Assembly: GCA_029204045.2 (NCBI GenBank) | Contig: CM055073.1 | Coordinates: 29,064,599 to 29,128,598 of the forward strand | Reading direction: 5' to 3' | Length of the DNA stretch: 64,000 bases | Source of the DNA: Tillandsia leiboldiana | Lineage: Eukaryota; Streptophyta; Magnoliopsida; Poales; Bromeliaceae | In this document: one piece after another, positions 50,641-62,709 of the stretch | Layout: the number at the start of each line of letters is the position of its first letter | How positions within the stretch are numbered: position 1 is the first letter of the stretch | Made by a program: the position numbers and the translations under genes | The notes under the pieces: model-generated | Database searches by the model: none | What the model saw: only the letters and a program-made list of their open reading frames with translations | Told to the model about the DNA's origin: nothing

Positions 50641-52620
50641 CAAGGGGGCGTTTAAGGGTGGGAACAACTGTTCCCATCCTTTTCCCTTTTTTCTTTTCCA
50701 TCCCTGCTCTTTCCCGCACCTCGAGGCTTTCCTTTTTCTTTTCGGTTCCTTCATTTCCATCCCTTCCTCCCTCTCTTGCTGTGCTCTTTTTCTATCATTG
50801 TGAAGGCTTCCAATAAGCTCCCTCGTCCCCTTTGAGCTGTGCGGTGTCGGTGTAGGTGTGGATTTCCTCGGTCGATCTCTGCGATCACAGTTCTGTTGGA
50901 TCTTGTTTAGTCGCTGAGTGGATCCTCGACCTTCGATCTATAGGTTTGATTTAAATCTTGCTCCCTCTGTGACATCGCCGATCTTCGGTGTGTGGGGTCT
51001 TGCTCGGCCTCTCTCTGAGACCTCTGATATGTGCGGTCCTTTTTTCTGAAGCTCCCGATCTCCGCGATCCCCGATCAGTAGGTGTTTCCCTTTCTCTGGC
51101 TGTCACTCCGACCACCGATCTTTGTGGCTTCTTCTTTCCAACCCTTTCCCTTTCTCGGTTATTGTGCACTTGTTGTACTACGCCTAACGAGGCTCTCTCT
51201 TCCCCATCCTCATTGAAGCTACTCCAGACGCCCGTCGATTCTTGCTTGTGGGATCCTGCTCGACTTCTCCCTGCGACCCCTTATATTGCTGTGCGGTGTG
51301 CTTTCGCTGGGCCCTGTCAGCGACTGGCCATCTGTGGTTGTGGGTGCTTCCGCGGCCTTTCTCTGCTTTTGCAGATCTGTGCGGTGTGAGGTGTCGTCAC
51401 GTTGTTCGCTTTTGCCGATCTGTGGTTGTGGGTGCTTCCACGGCCTTTCTCTGCTTTTGCCGATCTGTGCGGTGTGAGGTGTCGTCGCGCTGTTCGCTTT
51501 TGTTGATCTGTGGGTGTGGGTTCATCATCACACTTCCACGCACTGTATTGAAACACACGCATTGTAAGTCCGTTCCTTTTTAATTCCCTCTTGTGTTTTC
51601 TTGTGGCCATGTAGCATTATTACAGGATAACTTTGCCGATCTCCGACGATATACCTTCTTTGCACAACTTGGTCCGACCTGTTTGGTCGAGAAGCATGAT
51701 CGAGATTAACACAATTATTGAATAGTTGTGTGGACGCAATGTTTGTAATTCGTGCGTTGTGTGTATGATTGTTGCCTCGTAAAAATTGTGCGACCACCGT
51801 GTCGTGGATTCTCATGGTCCTATGTGTTATTTTCTTTCATTAGGCACCTTCCTTCGCTCTACTCAGCCACTACATATCGTGTGCGGAATACCGTGTTGTA
51901 GCCTATTGATTTACTAAGGTTGGTCTCCTCTAGTTATCTACCATTGCGCTATTCGTCTGATAAATGAATTGCAAAATTTCGAACTAAAATTGGTGACATA
52001 TATACCATGTATTGAGATGTTATATGTGTGTGTTCATCCATATGATTGCTATATACCATAACCTGTATAACTCCGTCAATGATTTTTGCATTTTGTGCAT
52101 GCTATGTGTTAAAAAGAACTTGTAACTAAACTTGTAATTGCAATTGCAAGTAGCCGCTGGACTTGAACCAAGAAGAATGGTTCTTTGAACTTGTTGTGTT
52201 GATGATGGTTGCCATATGCATCAGTTGGATGGTATGGATTGATAATCCATTGCACCCCCATGTGTTGTTGAAATCAATTGAACAAAATTTTAAAATTAAT
52301 TCACTATTCTTTGACAAATTTACAATTTGAACAATTTCATCTTTCCTTTGCTACATTGCGAATTTCATATCATAATTCATATTAGTTAAGTTGTTTTCTA
52401 TCTGACAATTGTGTTGCATGCCCACCATTAATAACATGCTTTTAACATAGTATACATCTTTATGATTTATAGTCATATCTTTACGGTTTCTAAAATACTT
52501 CTTTGCATCATCATTTCTACTTTTAATAGTACTACATATATTTCCATCAAACGTCCGTTCAAGAAATTTTCGAAGTCATCAAATTCGTCAAACCGTGGAC
52601 ACCCCCTAGACTGAAAATGT
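50641..52620. other. GC-rich then AT-rich DNA upstream of the Myb/SANT pseudogene
   Basis: 50650-51560 is GC-rich, CT-rich leader-like sequence with tandem repeats. 51560-52620 is AT-rich. No domain recognised in the open frames. It may be the 5' non-coding part of the transposon-type gene that follows. Confidence 0.4.
51328..51527. repeat. Tandem repeat, ~90-bp unit, ~2.2 copies
   Basis: CTGTGGTTGTGGGTGCTTCC starts near 51328 and again near 51418, and CTGTGGGTGTGGGTTC near 51507. Each unit contains GATCTGTGCGGTGTGAGG. The open frames across it are repeat artefacts. Confidence 0.85.
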
Positions 52621-52930
52621 GGCGCGAATGAAGGTGAAAGCAGATCGCGCTCACAAGCGTGGACGCGAACACCTAATTGGACGGATAGTATGGATGGCAC
52701 CTTATTCTGTTTGCTGACAGAGGAACACACTCTAGACAACAACATAAATGGTTCCTTCACGAACCTTGCTGGGTTAGAATTGTTAACGAGTTCAATTTTA
52801 AGAATAATATGAACTTAACAAAGGACCAAATAAAGAACCGACTTAAAGTTCTGAAGAGAACTTTTTCTTTATACCACTGTCTAGCAAATAAGAGCGGGTG
52901 GGGCTGGAATTATGTGAACAACATCCCTAG

Positions 52931-53531
52931 TGTTAGAAAAATAATCGCACTAACTTTGATCGTGATTAAATTATCTAACTGTTTTTTGTTTAAAATTGAA
53001 TAACAGAACTTACCTTTAATCACTATGAAAATTCCAGAAATTGTAGATAAAAAAAATCGAAATAAAATTGATCCGGAAGCGTGCGAGGCACTGCTCTAAG
53101 GCGTATTTTCGTCCTTCGTGCAGATTAATCGGAGATACCACCCCAAGGTACGACCGGAACTCCCTTTCCTACGAGCACGACCGTGGAAGTGGTTGACGAA
53201 GTTTCTTTCAACACTCGATAGTAAAACAATATAAGAAAATGAAATTGAAATAAGAATCAATTGCTTGTGTATGTGTATGAGTGTGTGTATATATTTGTAA
53301 ACATGTATACAACACTATATATATAGGTGTAAGGTGAATGTTGTCCAACATTCACATCACCATGATGAGAGCAATTAAAGCCCACATTGAGTGCAAAAAA
53401 ACGTTCAAAATTAATTAAAAAATTAATAATAATTAAATAATAATAAATGAGAATCAATAAAATTAAAATTAACAATAAAATATTAAAAGTGATTATTGAG
53501 GGTTTTAGAAATTTTGAATATTATTCTAACA
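52931..53531 (-). repeat. Complete LTR of the Copia element (601 bp)
   Basis: Runs from TGTTAGAAAAATAATCGC to ATATTATTCTAACA. Contains TATATATATAGG and a GGTACGACCGG block. It is the 3' LTR when the element is read on its own coding strand. Confidence 0.85.
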
Positions 53532-54129
53532 ATCCCCCACAAAATTCAAAATTTCGAAATAAGAATTAAACTCAATAATTAAAATAAAATAAAATAAGAT
53601 TATCGGGTGTTTATACTATCTAATAGGTAAGGTGTCTTTAAGAGACTTAACCTCACTTAGTGTAAGCAATTTTCATCAGAAGGAATCGGAGTGAATCAGG
53701 TCTTGAACTACGTTCCTTTGACCCTGACTTCAACTGTCACACACACAGTACAGAATTCTCCATCGCGAGTCTGTGCGTTAAAGGCCATCCACAGTACCTT
53801 GATTTTTCATAAGAATTTCTATGGACAGCCCACATCTCATAGTCGCGGCCTTATACGAATATTCTTATATAGGTGGTCTCCTCCAAGGATGTGTGTAGAG
53901 TTACATCTCGCGAAAATTATCGCCTCGGATTTCATTAAGAGTTGTAAGCTCAACCTCAACCACTACACAGAGCACTACTCATCATAGGGATGGAATTGGA
54001 ACTAAAATTCTTCTGAATAAACTGTAGAAAGTGCTCTTTGGCCAACCTGACAGCTTGCTTTTACCACATTGAACCTTCTTCAAGAGATCTCCTATCACAA
54101 AGGTTGGGTTCCCACTGCAGGAAGGCCAT

Positions 54130-54309
54130 TTATGGGCAAAGTCCCATCCCCCTCGATGACTCTAGGATCTTAGTTCTATTCAGGTCTTTCGTAAAGCAAT
54201 CTGCAAGATTCTGTTCAGATCTGATAAAACTCAAAGAAACAATATCATAAGAAGTTAGCCATCTAACAAATTTTTGTTTCAATTTAATATGTCGACTAGT
54301 CTTCAAATT
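54130..54309 (-). pseudogene. Copia pol C-terminus (RNase H end)
   Basis: An uninterrupted minus-strand frame: RHIKLKQKFVRWLTSYD, then LSFIRSEQNLADCFTKDLNR, then SSRGMGLCP and a stop at 54130-54132. The pattern H-I-(K/R)-L-K...SEQNLAD-(C/P)-(F/L)-TK is the conserved C-terminus of Copia RNase H. Upstream coding sequence is lost at about 54310, so only the tail of pol survives. Confidence 0.88.
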
Positions 54310-54470
54310 TATTAATTTATTTTTATAAAAATTAATTGCAGTTCGAAAATAGCACCGAATAGATATAAAATTAAACTAAATTAAATATATGAAAGTATGC
54401 TTTGTGCTGACTGGTTAAAAAATTTTTATGTACAAACTTTGACTGCGAATTCAAATTCAGCTGTAAATAA

Positions 54471-54796
<326 letters not shown>

Positions 54797-54798
54797 GT

Positions 54799-55234
54799 CT
54801 AAGGCGTATTTCCGTCCTTCGTGCGGATTAATCGGAGATACCACCCCAAGGTACGACCGGAACTCCCCTTCCTATGAGCACGACCGCGGAAGAGGTTGAC
54901 GAAGTTTCTTTCAACACCCGATAGTAAAACAATATAAGAAAATAAAATTGAAATAAGAATTAATTGCTTGTATATGTGTATGAGTGTGTGTATATATTTG
55001 TAAACATGTATACAACACTATATATATAGGTGTAAGGTGAATGTTGTCCAACATTCACATCACCATGATGAGAGCAATTAAAGCCCACATTGAGTGCAAA
55101 AAAACGTCCAAAATTAATTAGAAAATTAATAATAATTAAATAATAATAAATGAGAATCAATAAAATTAAAATTAACAATAAAATAATAAAAGTGATTATT
55201 GAGGGTTTTAGAAATTTTGAATATTATTCTAACA
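54799..55234 (-). repeat. Partial LTR of the Copia element (436 bp)
   Basis: Equal in length and register to 53096-53531, lacking the first 165 bp of the LTR, and ending in TCTAACA before the TSD. A few base differences from the complete LTR are visible (e.g. TATTTCCG for TATTTTCG). Confidence 0.85.
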
Positions 55235-56101
55235 CCTAGAGCTTGTGATAGTGCAGACTAGGATGCTGTAATCGCGGTAAAATTTATTATCCATGCGTTA
55301 AATGTATAATTAAAGCAACATGTTATTTGGTCAGTCTATCCTAATCCTCGTTGTCTTTGTTCAGGAGAATCCAGCATACGCGAAATATAGGGATAAACCC
55401 TTCCCACCCTATAAGGACATTGAGTTCCGTACACAAAAGACCACGACCACTAGTAGATACGGTTTCTCCTCCGTTATGGAATCAGCCCAAACCGTTGATA
55501 GCTCATCCTCATCTTCTCCTGGTGAGGATGATACAGTGATAGCATCACGAATGCCATCTTTATATCTCTTACCCAGTGCATCTGAAGCAGGATCATCCGG
55601 GTCTCCTATTTATGCAAACATAAGAGCGATTAATACATCACAGTCGCCTGGTCATCCTCCTACAAACCCAAATACCGGAGCTAGTGCTAGTAGATCGGGG
55701 CATAGCTCTGCGGGAAAAAGGTCTCGATCTCCACCACCACCCACTACGCAAAGGAAAAATGCTTCGTCATCTGGGGGGCAAAGAAAAAAAATGAAGGCAC
55801 AAGTGATGCCGTAGCAAAGATGGTGGAAATAGGGAAGCAAAGGCTTGATCTTGTCAGGCAAATGTATCAAAATGAGATAAACAATCGAGCCAATATCCTG
55901 ACTATCGAGGACTGTATGAGCCGAATATATTCTCTGCACGAAATCACAAATGAGAGGGTTTTGGCTGCCGCTGAGGCATTAAAAGAGGACAAAAATCAGC
56001 AAGTATTTATGACGATGAATGATGAGCTTGCCTTAATGTGGGTTGATCGGCAAGTTGCGAAAGAAAATTTTTTATTTAAACAATTTTTTCCGGACATGTA
56101 A

Positions 56102-57210
56102 TATTCTAGTGACGTTGTTGTGCTTTCTTTGTTACTGATAACTCACTTGTTTACATTATATTGTATTGTTACCTATGGGACAACCGTTGGATGTTGTAAT
56201 CTTGACCATTAAACTTCATGTACTATTTTGTACTGCATTTAACTTCCACACGTGCATGGTCTATGTGCATATGTCGTATATATTAGTGCTTGATTTTACT
56301 AATGTTTTGTGCAGTTTATGTGCAAATGACTAAATCGGTGCTTACAATTTAATTATATACAATATGCATTTCAAATTTGGCGTACATGTTTGTACATTTT
56401 ATACAATGTCTATGTTGTAGTGCACCGGCTTTCGCTAAATAGCAAAGTACGGTTAACTTGCTTCGAACATGTCCAAAATATTATTAAGAATGAGTTTGGA
56501 GTGTTTTGGATTGAAGCAAAAGCCTTCGGATCAAAGTTGAGTCGAGGAAGCGAGGTTGAGAGGATCAAAATCTGTAAATTTCAGATTTTTGAATACAGTA
56601 CCGGAACCTCAAGTTGGTACCAGAACCCTATAGAAAGCTGAGGAATTTAACTTTCGAAATTTGAAAATTTTTGAAGTATTGGAGTACCAAAACTGGATCT
56701 CGCGTACCGGTACCCCAAACAAAGTTGGTAAACCCAGCCTTCGGGTTGGACAGGAGTTAGAAAATTTTCTAAGTGCTAGAGTACCAGAACTAGCCATCGC
56801 ATATCGGTACTCCATACAAAGTTGAGAAACCGAGCTCTCGGGTTGGTGACTCAAGCTTTAGCGTATCGGAACTGGAACCCGGGTACCGGTACCCCAGTCC
56901 GTGTACCGGTACACCAAGCTCCTGACAGCAAGTGCAGAGTTGGTGAACCATGGTTAGTTGGGGGCTTAACCCAGGGTTAAATAGGACTTAAACTACTCCC
57001 ACTTCACAGAGATTGCACACCCACCCCTTCTCTTCTCATTTCTTTTCTCCCTCTCCTCTCTTTCTCTCTCTAAAGGTGGAAAGAGGAAAACCCTAGCTTG
57101 GGTTTTTGGAGGATTTGATCTATTGGAGAGCAAGGAAGCTTCCAAGAGAGGCTTGGGAAGGAAAAAGGACTCTTCTCCACGTTTTGGGATCAAAACCTAA
57201 GGTAAGTCTC
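56102..57210. other. Post-Myb DNA with repeat-type GTACCGG blocks
   Basis: The first 300 bases are probably 3'UTR of the Myb-like gene. At 56590-56930 GTACCGGTACCCCA-like words recur several times, a pattern seen in LTR or satellite-like DNA of plant repeats. 56990-57210 is a CT-rich leader-like stretch. No gene recognised. Confidence 0.4.
56590..56930. repeat. Imperfect repeats of GTACCGGTACCCC words
   Basis: At least four GTACC.GTACCCCA or TATCGGTACTCCA blocks, spaced 30-120 bp and separated by AAGTTG(G/A).AAACC motifs. Confidence 0.6.
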
Positions 57211-57213
57211 TTA

Positions 57214-58320
57214 GGTACCGTTTGGATGTGGCTTATACCGGAATGAGTTATACCAGGTATAGGTATAAAGTAAGGGATAAACCTGGTTTAAACCTAAATT
57301 GTGTTTGGTTGGGAATGAGGGATAAACCTGGTTTAAACCTGGTATAAGAAATGTAGTGTTTGGATTGGGGATGAGAAATAAGAGGTATAAAGTTGACTTT
57401 TATAATTAATGATGATGTGACTTTTATTTTTATGTATATTATAAATTTGATAATTAAAGAATATATTAGAATATTTTAAGTAGGAGTAAAAATTATAATT
57501 TTTAAATTTATATAAATTTTACAAAAATTATAAAAAAATTATATAAATTTTACAATTTTAAAATTAATATTATTTTTTAAAATTATAAATTTATAAATAT
57601 ATATAATATAATAAAATATAAATATATTTATAATTTTAATAAAATATAAGTATATATAAATTTATAAAATATAAAAAATTAATTTTAAATTATTTATAAA
57701 TTTATAATTTAAATATTTTTTAAAATTTAAATATTCTAATTAAAAAAATTAAGTAAAATTTAAATATTCTAATTAAAATTTAAATATTTTAAGTAGGAGT
57801 AAAAATTTTAATTTTTAAATTTATATAAATTTTAAAAAAATTATAAAAATTTATATAAATTTTATAATTTTAAAATTAATATTATTTTTTAAAATTATAA
57901 ATTTATAAATATATATAATTTAATAAAATATAAATATATTTATAATTTTAATAAAATATAAATATATATAAATTTATAAAATATAAAAAATTAAAATTTA
58001 TAAAATTATAAATTTATAATTTAAATATTTTTAAAAATTTAAATATTCTAATTAAAAAATAATTCAAAAGAAAAATAAAGAAAGATAAAAAAAAAAAGAA
58101 AAAAAAAAAGAAAAAAAAAAAAACATCCCTTCCCAAGGCTCTGACAGCCTTGGGAAGGGGTTTTACAAAACCCGGGGGGGGTAGGGTTTGGGGTGGGATA
58201 TCCCCACCCAAAACCCAGGGATATCGCCGTTTGGGGGGATATCCCCAAACGGGGATATCCCAAATCTGTTTGGGGATAAAGGAAGGATATCCCTCCTTTA
58301 TCCCCTTTCCAAACAGGCCC
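57214..58320 (+). mobile_element. Harbinger-type non-autonomous element, 1107 bp (family B)
   Basis: TTA on both sides (57211-57213, 58321-58323), with termini GGTACCGTTTGGATGTGG and, reverse-complemented, GGGCCTGTTTGGAAAGG. It carries ACCTGGTATA / GGATATCCC words and an AT array. It is the reverse-oriented relative of 47509-48438. Confidence 0.85.
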
Positions 58321-58323
58321 TTA

Positions 58324-59860
58324 GGGTTTAAGGGGTTTTAAGTTTTTATGAATTTAATAGAGATGGGATTATCTCTTATACATTATAATCCCATTTTTAG
58401 AAATTTTATTGAAGATTTGAGAGATCAAACCTTACTTCTTCCACAAGAGAACTAGAGGTGGGGGATTATTCTGAAAAAGGATGATCTCTTTCCTTTTCCT
58501 TTGTTTTTGGACTTAGAAGCATGTAGTAAGAGTAGTGGTAAAGATTATGTATGATTATAACAATGTTAGGGTATAACCCTAGAAATTGATGTAAATAAAC
58601 CTAGAGGAAGGTTAATTTTGCATGTGCATGAATGCTGGGCGCCGCTTGCCATTCCGGAAGCTGTTACGAGATTTGCGCCCAAATCTTGTATTCTTTCCTT
58701 CTAGAGTCTTTCCTTCTGCGGCTTTGAGCGACCGAGAGTTGACACTGATTTCGTCTTTTTCGTCGCTCGGCTGAGATGGTCTCATGTTTGTCTTCAGCCG
58801 CGGTTGGTCCTGGATGAAGCGAAAATTCTCTTGTCAGCCACTTCTCCTATCGGCTGATGTCTTCAGCCGATGGCACATGTTGCGTGCCATGCCCTCGCGC
58901 AACTAGGATTGGTCCTAGTCAGGACGCGGGTCTCTCTTCGTTGATTCATTCTTCTGCCGGCTGATGTCTTTAGCCGAAAGTATATGCCACGTGTAGCTTT
59001 CTCGAGTGGTGAAAATTTTGGTCTCAACACATAGTATAGTGACATAATGTCTATATTTCCTTTAGTACTTATACTTGATTAGATCTAGTAGAAAAGGCGC
59101 TCAGATTGGTGGTCAAATTTATTGAAAACTTCTTTTAATTCTCGCCGCCTCCTATTTTGCATTTCTCTCTCCGAGCACAGACTGTGGCAAGGGCATAGAG
59201 CCCTAGGTAGTAGACCTCCATCTATAGGTCGCCCGATTTTATGTAAACAATGTATTTATATTTTAGAGAGAGACTTGTATGATTATATTGTGAGAGTTGT
59301 ATACATGTAAATTATTCAAGAAGTGAAATTTATGTAAAAATATAAATGTTTGAATTGTAATAGCTAGGTTTACATTTCTCACTCTTGTGATATGCTATTG
59401 TACAACTCATGTTATATTGTTGTTTTCCTGGGTAAAAATCGATATGCATATTTTGTTCATGCTTGCTTTGTTCGGCGATTTCTGCACGTGTGACCAAATT
59501 GGCAATTTCAAAATGTGACATAATTGATGGTCGATTGCCCTAATTTGTGCTGATTGGGCATCAAAGGATGCGAAATTAAATGAGAATTTACCTTCATAGA
59601 AGAGTGGAAAAAATTGAACATAGGCAAATGCAAGGCCCTTGAACGCCCTTTTAGAGACCTCTTTGGACAGACTGTCGGAAGTACTGCAAATGCAGAAACA
59701 CCGCAGAGCATAATTTTATGCTTGAGAATAAAGCTGTCCAAGTTTTGACTCAATTTATGATGTAAGTACTGTCTACTGTAGAATGCAGTCCGACCAAAAT
59801 ATTTGTTAGTTGATTCTGTCATATAAGTTCAAGCTACCTCTTTACCCAGACACTGTTGCA
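58324..59860. other. Repeat-like DNA with CAGCCGA words, no gene
   Basis: 58640-59040 contains repeated CGGCTGATGTCTT(C/T)AGCCGA and related words, a scrap of an unrecognised repeat. The remainder is AT-rich with no support for a gene. Confidence 0.45.
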
Positions 59861-60127
59861 GATTCAACATGAAAGGCAGATCAATCAAGATCAATCAGTT
59901 CTCATTCAACTTTCTACACAAATGCATATCTATTTTGTACATTGGCAATTATCTCTTGCTATTTTCACTCAGACAAGAGTATAAGAGTAATAACACAAGC
60001 ATTTTGGATGAACAAACACTTAAAAAGTCAAGATAACAGAAAAAATTCAGCTTGAATTGACTTGGCATATTATGTGTAGCTATATTGAAACAAAAATGTC
60101 CATCATCAGAGTGTGTCGCTTTATTCG

Positions 60128-60480
60128 TCACGACCCTGGTTTCTCATAGCTGTTTTGGTCTCTGAATTCGGCAATCTTACTCCGAATCATCTCAGCCACA
60201 TGCGGCTGCACAAATATGTGCGTACTATCAAGCATGTGCACGATGAACTTCTCCGACGGGGGCATCGAATTATTCAGGTTGACAATAAATTGTGCCATGG
60301 GAATGTCACTGCAGACAGCATACAATCAAAACGGCAACGGAAACAAATATGAAGAGAAGGAAAGTGCGACATAAGTCAATAGTAGAATATTAAAGAAAAT
60401 AAACAAGCAATGAGATTATCCAATACTCACTGGGTTGGAACTTACCAGGAGATGAAGAGACCTTTGATTGCATTAACCAT
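60128..60480 (-). CDS. TFB5: TFIIH subunit TFB5 / GTF2H5 (TTDA homologue)
   Basis: Exon 1 is 60446-60480 and exon 2 is 60128-60308. They join through GT/AG (TCCTG then GTAAGTT; CTGCAG then TGACATT) to a 71-residue protein beginning MVNAIKGLFISCDIPMAQF. It continues with KFIVHMLDSTHIFVQPHV and ends RDQNSYEKPGS. This is the full length of the family, whose small alpha/beta fold stabilises the TFIIH core (with p52/TFB2) in transcription and nucleotide excision repair. The ATG is preceded by an acceptor (CATAACAG then GGGAAG), so a 5'UTR intron lies upstream, at higher coordinates. All family landmarks are intact. No lesions. Confidence 0.95.
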
Positions 60481-60930
60481 CTTCCCCTGTTATGAGACAA
60501 AGCAGGGGTGAGAGTATATAACATATAAAGACACAGAAATATAAAACAGTACATGATGGTAATTTCAGTTTTCTAAACTATAAACTATTTGAAAAACTAG
60601 AGTCGGAGAAATACGGTAGGCAAAGAAGCCAACTCTAGTGAGAGAAGTTCATTGACTCTAAGCAGCTGCAATGATTCAAAGCTGTGAACACAACCAAACA
60701 GATACAAAAATGATGCATGCCAGTTGGTGCGTAAAAGAATACATAATCATATGGCTCTAAGTAGTGGCTGAACAAAAGCTCTGATATAATGATAGTAGGG
60801 ATAATAAAACAAAAGGAATACATAGGTGTGCACATAAGATGGCAAGCTGCGAATATGCATCTTTACTATAATATTTAGTCAATTGATTCAAATCTTCATA
60901 GTCGGCACAATCACTTAGTGTGCTTTCATG
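60481..60930. other. Probable 5'UTR intron of TFB5
   Basis: Upstream of the first coding exon. The non-coding first exon was not located. No other gene seen. Confidence 0.5.
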
Positions 60931-60936
60931 CAGTAT

Positions 60937-61185
60937 GGCCTAATTTGGGAGTGCATTCTCCAAGTACAATTGCTTTGATGCCTGAGGACCCGTTTGCTCT
61001 AAGGCGAAATGGAGTTGACGCAGAAGTATTCAGAGATATGATCCTCCGACTTCCTAGGGGGACCGGAGAAGTCATATCTTGACTGAACCAGTGGGATCTG
61101 TGCAACAGATTATAACATGGAAACCAATAGATCACACTATCTAGCTGAGTGACGTGCTCCAGCACCTGCAACCCCAAACGAACCC
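60937..61185. mobile_element. Possible old Harbinger-type MITE, ~250 bp
   Basis: Left GGCCTAATTTGGGAGTGCA against reverse-complemented right GGGTTCGTTTGGGGTTGCA. Flanks are TAT and TTA, so the target duplication is imperfect. Confidence 0.45.
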
Positions 61186-61188
61186 TTA

Positions 61189-61988
61189 GAGCCCCAAAAG
61201 ATCTGAAAGTGCTTTAGAGCTTGGCTCTTCCAATAATACGTTATGATATAGAGGCAGAAACCTCCATTGGAGAAACATCTAGAGGAATGCTTCTTTAGTA
61301 GAGATTCTCAGTGTCACTTCTTAAGCACCAGAGAAGCGAGGCACCAAAGCACTTGCAGGTCTTTTTTTATGGCTCTAAAGCATTAAAGTGGTGAAGTTTC
61401 AAGGAAGCATTTTTAAACTACGTCTAAGCAGCCTCGAAGATGAATTTTGGTGGACATCTAACTACCTAGCAGACAAAGAAATGCTTCAGACACAGATTTC
61501 AACCGCCAAAGAAGAGGTATAGGGTTCAGGTTCAGGACATTATAAGCTAGCTTGTAAAATTACCATTGTTTTCGGAGAAACATAATAACTAATGCAGGGG
61601 CTTTCAATTAAGGAGTGCCAAGAATTGAGGTTACAGAAATGACAGACAGCAAAAGCACATTAAATAAGGAAATGGGTCAAGATCAGATCAAATAAGGATG
61701 AATTTGTAACTTTAAAAGGTACAGAAAGTTTGGCATTTTTTCCAAACCAATAACTGAAACATTTTACAAGTAATAATTTGCAATTTTCTATAAAAGACAA
61801 ACTGCAACTTACTAAGTTTTCTGTAGTATAGATCATTTCTACTGGTCGACAGTTTCAGGCTTTTGTTTTCTGCAGATTCAGTGGGTTTGTAATGTCTTAC
61901 TTTTAGCACTGTCATCCAATTTTGGCCAAATTGGTCAATTTGAGCTAGTTTTGCAGTTGAATCTCAAATATATCGAAAAAAATTAATA
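61189..61988. other. Intron-like or intergenic DNA, no gene
   Basis: Nothing recognisable, although GCACCA/AGAGCC words recur around 61200-61360. Confidence 0.4.
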
Positions 61989-61996
61989 ACTGTAAT

Positions 61997-62341
61997 CAAG
62001 AATTTAAGTGCCCATCGGCACGGGCCATATCTAACGTACCATATCGTGCCAATAAGATATCGGCATGATATAGCCACCATGCCGATGGCACAATTCAAAC
62101 TTCTCTTTTTATTAAATTAGTAAGTAATTTTCTCAATAAAGTTCAAAAAAATTAATTAAAATACATAATAAGCCATTAGAATATTTTATTGTTAAAAATA
62201 TATATATATTTCATGCCATGATGTGTTGTCACACATATATTTTTTATGACCAGCACGCATCGGCACGATCCAACACACACCATATCGTACTGTGCTGGCA
62301 AGTTTTCGGCACAATCCCATGCCACAACAGTTATATCCTTG
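61997..62341 (-). mobile_element. hAT-type MITE, 345 bp
   Basis: The 8-bp duplication ACTGTAAT (61989-61996) / ACTGCAAT (62342-62349) has one mismatch. Termini CAAGAATTTAAGTGCCC and, reverse-complemented, CAAGGATATAACTGTTG. It has the same layout and near-equal size as 10101-10442, reversed, with more divergence. Confidence 0.82.
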
Positions 62342-62556
62342 ACTGCAATTCACTGTTGGAGAAATCAAACTACACAATTATAACACTTGCTATCTCTAAT
62401 CAACTAATGGAAAGTATCATAGTGATTGAACTTCAGAGTTCCTAATATTTGATAATTGAACCAAAAAAAAGAACAAATGCTTGTGCAAACTCAAGCATGC
62501 CGATAAAATTTTAGTTATAACTTCATCTAGCGAAGATAAAATTACTAACAATGGAC

Positions 62557-62709
62557 AAATTAACATAATATGTTTGGGATTATAACTTGATCATTCATGT
62601 ATATCCTTCCACTGACATCAAATTGAAAATGAAAAATTAACATAATATGTTTGGGATATAACTTGATCATTCATGTATATTCCTCAACTGACATCAAATT
62701 GAAAATCAG
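62557..62709. repeat. Tandem duplication, ~77-bp unit x2
   Basis: AAATTAACATAATATGTTTG starts at 62557 and 62634, and the units differ by a few bases and one indel (GGGATTATAAC against GGGATATAAC). Confidence 0.9.

Noticed and set aside
50988..51610. Cys-rich repeated open frames (ICGCG..., FCRSV...)
   Set aside because: They are translations of the 90-bp tandem repeat and have equally long frames on other strands.
53691..54250. Plus-strand open frames inside the Copia remnant
   Set aside because: Shadows of the element's minus-strand pol tail and its downstream untranslated DNA.
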